Shown piece by piece: positions 7,036 through 7,757 of a stretch of 7,757 bases of DNA. A program made the position numbers and the translations under genes. The stretch is taken from NCBI GenBank assembly GCA_017651785.1, contig JAGCCD010000098.1, forward strand, positions 1 through 7,757, given 5' to 3'. Origin of the DNA: Bacteroidales bacterium. GTDB taxonomy: Bacteria > Bacteroidota > Bacteroidia > Bacteroidales > UBA932. Every line of letters starts with the position of its first letter. The first letter of the stretch is position 1. The notes under the pieces are model-generated. The model saw only the letters and a program-made list of their open reading frames with translations. It had not been told where the DNA came from and made no database searches.

Positions 7036-7089
7036 CCCCTCCCAACCGCTCTCGCGGCCGGGCCCCTCCCACTCGCATTGCGTGGGCGC
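7036..7089. repeat. Two diverged 27-nt units, each with a small GC-rich hairpin
   Basis: CCCCTCCCA occurs at 7036-7044 and again at 7063-7071, a 27-nt period. The first copy is followed by CCGC-TCTC-GCGG (7046-7057). The second contains CCCAC (7068-7072) pairing with GTGGG (7082-7086). The units differ elsewhere, so this is an old or constrained duplication. Confidence 0.5.
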
Positions 7090-7163
7090 AAATGGTTTTT
7101 CAACACACTCCTTGCTCCACTTCGCCGCCGAAACTGTTATTGGTGGTATTCAGATGGTCTCTC

Positions 7164-7295
7164 GGGGAAGGTCAAAGTGCTGCGTGGGGAAGGTCCGAAA
7201 ACGTGGTCGGGACCTTCCCCTGGAGGAATGGCACTGAGGGCACTGGGAGGCCGAGTGGCTGGGGAAGGTCTGGCATATAAAATTGGACCTTCCTC
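7164..7295. repeat. Cluster of five GGGGAAGGTC words forming two 35-nt hairpins
   Basis: GGGGAAGGTC is direct at 7164-7173, 7186-7195 and 7261-7270. It is inverted at 7211-7220 (exact) and 7286-7295 (one base different). The copies at 7186 and 7211 make a perfect 11-bp stem with a 13-nt loop (7186-7220). Those at 7261 and 7286 make a 10-bp stem with one G-U pair and a 15-nt loop (7261-7295). Both hairpins span exactly 35 nt. They lie upstream of the predicted lipoprotein promoter, so they could be protein-binding sites or dispersed repeat units. Neither is followed by a T-run. Confidence 0.7.
7230..7247 (+). repeat. Tandem 9-bp duplication
   Basis: GGCACTGAG is followed at once by GGCACTGGG, matching at 8 of 9 positions. 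It lies between the two GGGGAAGGTC hairpins. No function is evident, and it may be a simple slippage product. Confidence 0.5.
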
Positions 7296-7336
7296 AAAAA
7301 AGGCAAAGAATGCTCTTCAAAAACGGATTAAATTGT

Positions 7337-7344
7337 TATCTTTG
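7337..7344 (+). promoter_or_regulatory. Predicted -7 box of the lipoprotein gene promoter
   Basis: TATCTTTG matches the Bacteroidetes -7 consensus TAnnTTTG exactly. Transcription would start near 7350, giving a leader of about 35 nt before the ATG at 7387. No clear -33 TTTG is present about 20 nt upstream, so an activator may be needed. The leader has no Shine-Dalgarno site and is A/T-rich next to the start codon. Confidence 0.6.
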
Positions 7345-7386
7345 TGAGAGTCGGCCTAAGAGTGTATCAATCAAATCCATAATAGT

Positions 7387-7757
7387 ATGAAGAAACTTTC
7401 AATCATCGTAATTGCTGCACTGGCCATGTTAATGGCGTGCACGCAGGAGAAGAGTCTCGTTCCGGCAGATGCCGGACTGACAGCCATCACGGCCACACAT
7501 TCTCAGGCGGCCACAAGGAGCAGCCTTGATGTAACTTACTCACTTGGCTCAGATGGCGCCAATTACGCTATCCTCTGGGATGCCCCCGACAAGATTCTTG
7601 TTGGCTATGCCGGAGAATTATCGGAGTTTACTTCCACTAACACAGAGCGTGCAGAGGAGGCCACCTTCACGGGCAAGTTGGGAGAGGGCAGCGGAAGCCT
7701 CTACGGCATTTACCCCGCAGAGAGCGGCAACACGGTAGATGCAGACGGCATATTCAG
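7387..7757 (+). CDS. Lipoprotein, probably fimbrillin-like surface protein, N-terminal part (cut by window edge)
   Basis: I translated this frame by hand from the ATG at 7387; it stays open to the window edge, giving 123 residues. The N terminus is a lipoprotein signal: MKK, a hydrophobic core (about 4-16), and the lipobox LMAC with C18 as the probable lipidated residue. CTQEKS follows, without the charged SDDEE/QKDDE-type stretch often linked to surface export. The mature part has the pattern of Bacteroidetes fimbrillin-like or Mfa-like beta-sandwich proteins: TRSSLDV (43-49), ILWDAPDKILVGY (62-74), then ATFTGKL (92-98) and YGIYPAES (106-113). In that group a W..D.I.V strand comes before an ATF.G.L strand and a Y.IYP strand. 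The role would be at the outer membrane, in adhesion or as a pilus tip or anchor subunit. The lipoprotein call is strong, the fimbrillin call moderate, and the C-terminal domain is outside the window. Confidence 0.85.
   Translation, partial: MKKLSIIVIAALAMLMACTQEKSLVPADAGLTAITATHSQAATRSSLDVTYSLGSDGANYAILWDAPDKILVGYAGELSEFTSTNTERAEEATFTGKLGEGSGSLYGIYPAESGNTVDADGIF

Larger units (their letters stand above)
6956..7133. repeat. 178-bp MITE-like element with 39-nt imperfect inverted repeats
   Basis: The left arm 6956-6994 and the right arm 7095-7133 are inverted copies matching at 32 of 39 positions. The inner 21 positions match at 20, around GCAAGGAGT and TGTTGAAAAAC; the outer 7 (TTTCGGC / GCCGAAA) also match. 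Between the arms lie a 41-nt near-perfect palindrome and two short GC-rich hairpins. There is no transposase frame and I see no clear target duplication. It could be a non-autonomous mobile element, a dispersed palindromic repeat, or a folded RNA. The inverted repeat is directly seen; the mobile origin is inferred. Confidence 0.6.
6908..7386. other. 479-bp gene-free region rich in inverted repeats
   Basis: I find no credible gene between the ispD stop and the lipoprotein start. Open frames here (for example 6952-7347 plus, 131 codons) run through the inverted repeats, have skewed composition and match no family I know. The region holds, in order, a short palindrome, a nested inverted-repeat element, a cluster of GGGGAAGGTC words, and the promoter of the next gene. 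These parts are listed separately. Confidence 0.8.

Noticed and set aside
7248..7272. tRNA-Ser-like string GCCGAGTGGCT followed by a G-rich stretch
   Set aside because: It resembles a D-arm only. There is no anticodon arm, T-loop or acceptor stem in the right places.
7186..7295. Intrinsic terminators from the two GGGGAAGGTC hairpins
   Set aside because: Neither hairpin is followed by a T-run on either strand; the second is followed by A residues on the plus strand.
7164..7295. CRISPR-like array
   Set aside because: The repeated word is only 10 bases, spacing is uneven, and copies occur in both orientations.
6952..7347. 131-codon plus-strand frame in the intergenic region (also frames at 6999-7280 plus and 7106-6921 minus)
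   Set aside because: They run straight through the inverted repeats, have skewed low-complexity composition, cover the predicted promoter in one case, and match no family I recognise.

Overview
This window looks like part of a chromosome from a member of the Bacteroidota, most likely order Bacteroidales. Four observations support this: the gene order mreB-mreC-mreD-mrdA-rodA, the lack of Shine-Dalgarno sites, three exact matches to the Bacteroidetes -7 promoter box TAnnTTTG at sensible positions, and a lipoprotein of fimbrillin-like character. The DNA is fairly G+C-rich. I cannot fix the genus; a gut or rumen lineage is a guess.

Positions 1-6119 are a tightly packed minus-strand operon. In transcription order it holds mreB (6119-5097), mreC (5090-4272), mreD (4275-3772), the elongation transpeptidase PBP2/mrdA (3770-1938), rodA (1941-649), and the first 215 codons of an AGCS-family sodium:amino-acid symporter (645-1, cut by the window edge). 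Junctions are 6 nt, a 4-nt ATGA overlap, 1 nt, a 4-nt ATGA overlap and 3 nt, so translational coupling is likely. The first five genes encode the core rod complex. MreB filaments position the machine, MreC and MreD link it to the enzymes, RodA polymerises glycan strands, and PBP2 cross-links them. All key catalytic motifs are intact.

A 77-bp gap (6120-6196) holds two back-to-back promoters. One drives the mre operon leftward. The other drives ispD (6197-6907, plus strand), an enzyme of the MEP isoprenoid pathway. IspD indirectly supplies the undecaprenyl carrier used for peptidoglycan.

Positions 6908-7386 (479 bp) have no credible gene but are rich in structure: a short palindrome just after ispD, a 178-bp MITE-like element with 39-nt imperfect inverted repeats around further palindromes, and a cluster of five GGGGAAGGTC words forming two hairpins. 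A promoter at 7337-7344 then leads into a lipoprotein gene (7387 to the window end), probably fimbrillin-like.

I see no defence system, CRISPR array, toxin-antitoxin pair, tRNA or rRNA. The coding part is a standard elongasome cluster. The least explained sequence is the nested-repeat intergenic region at 6956-7295.
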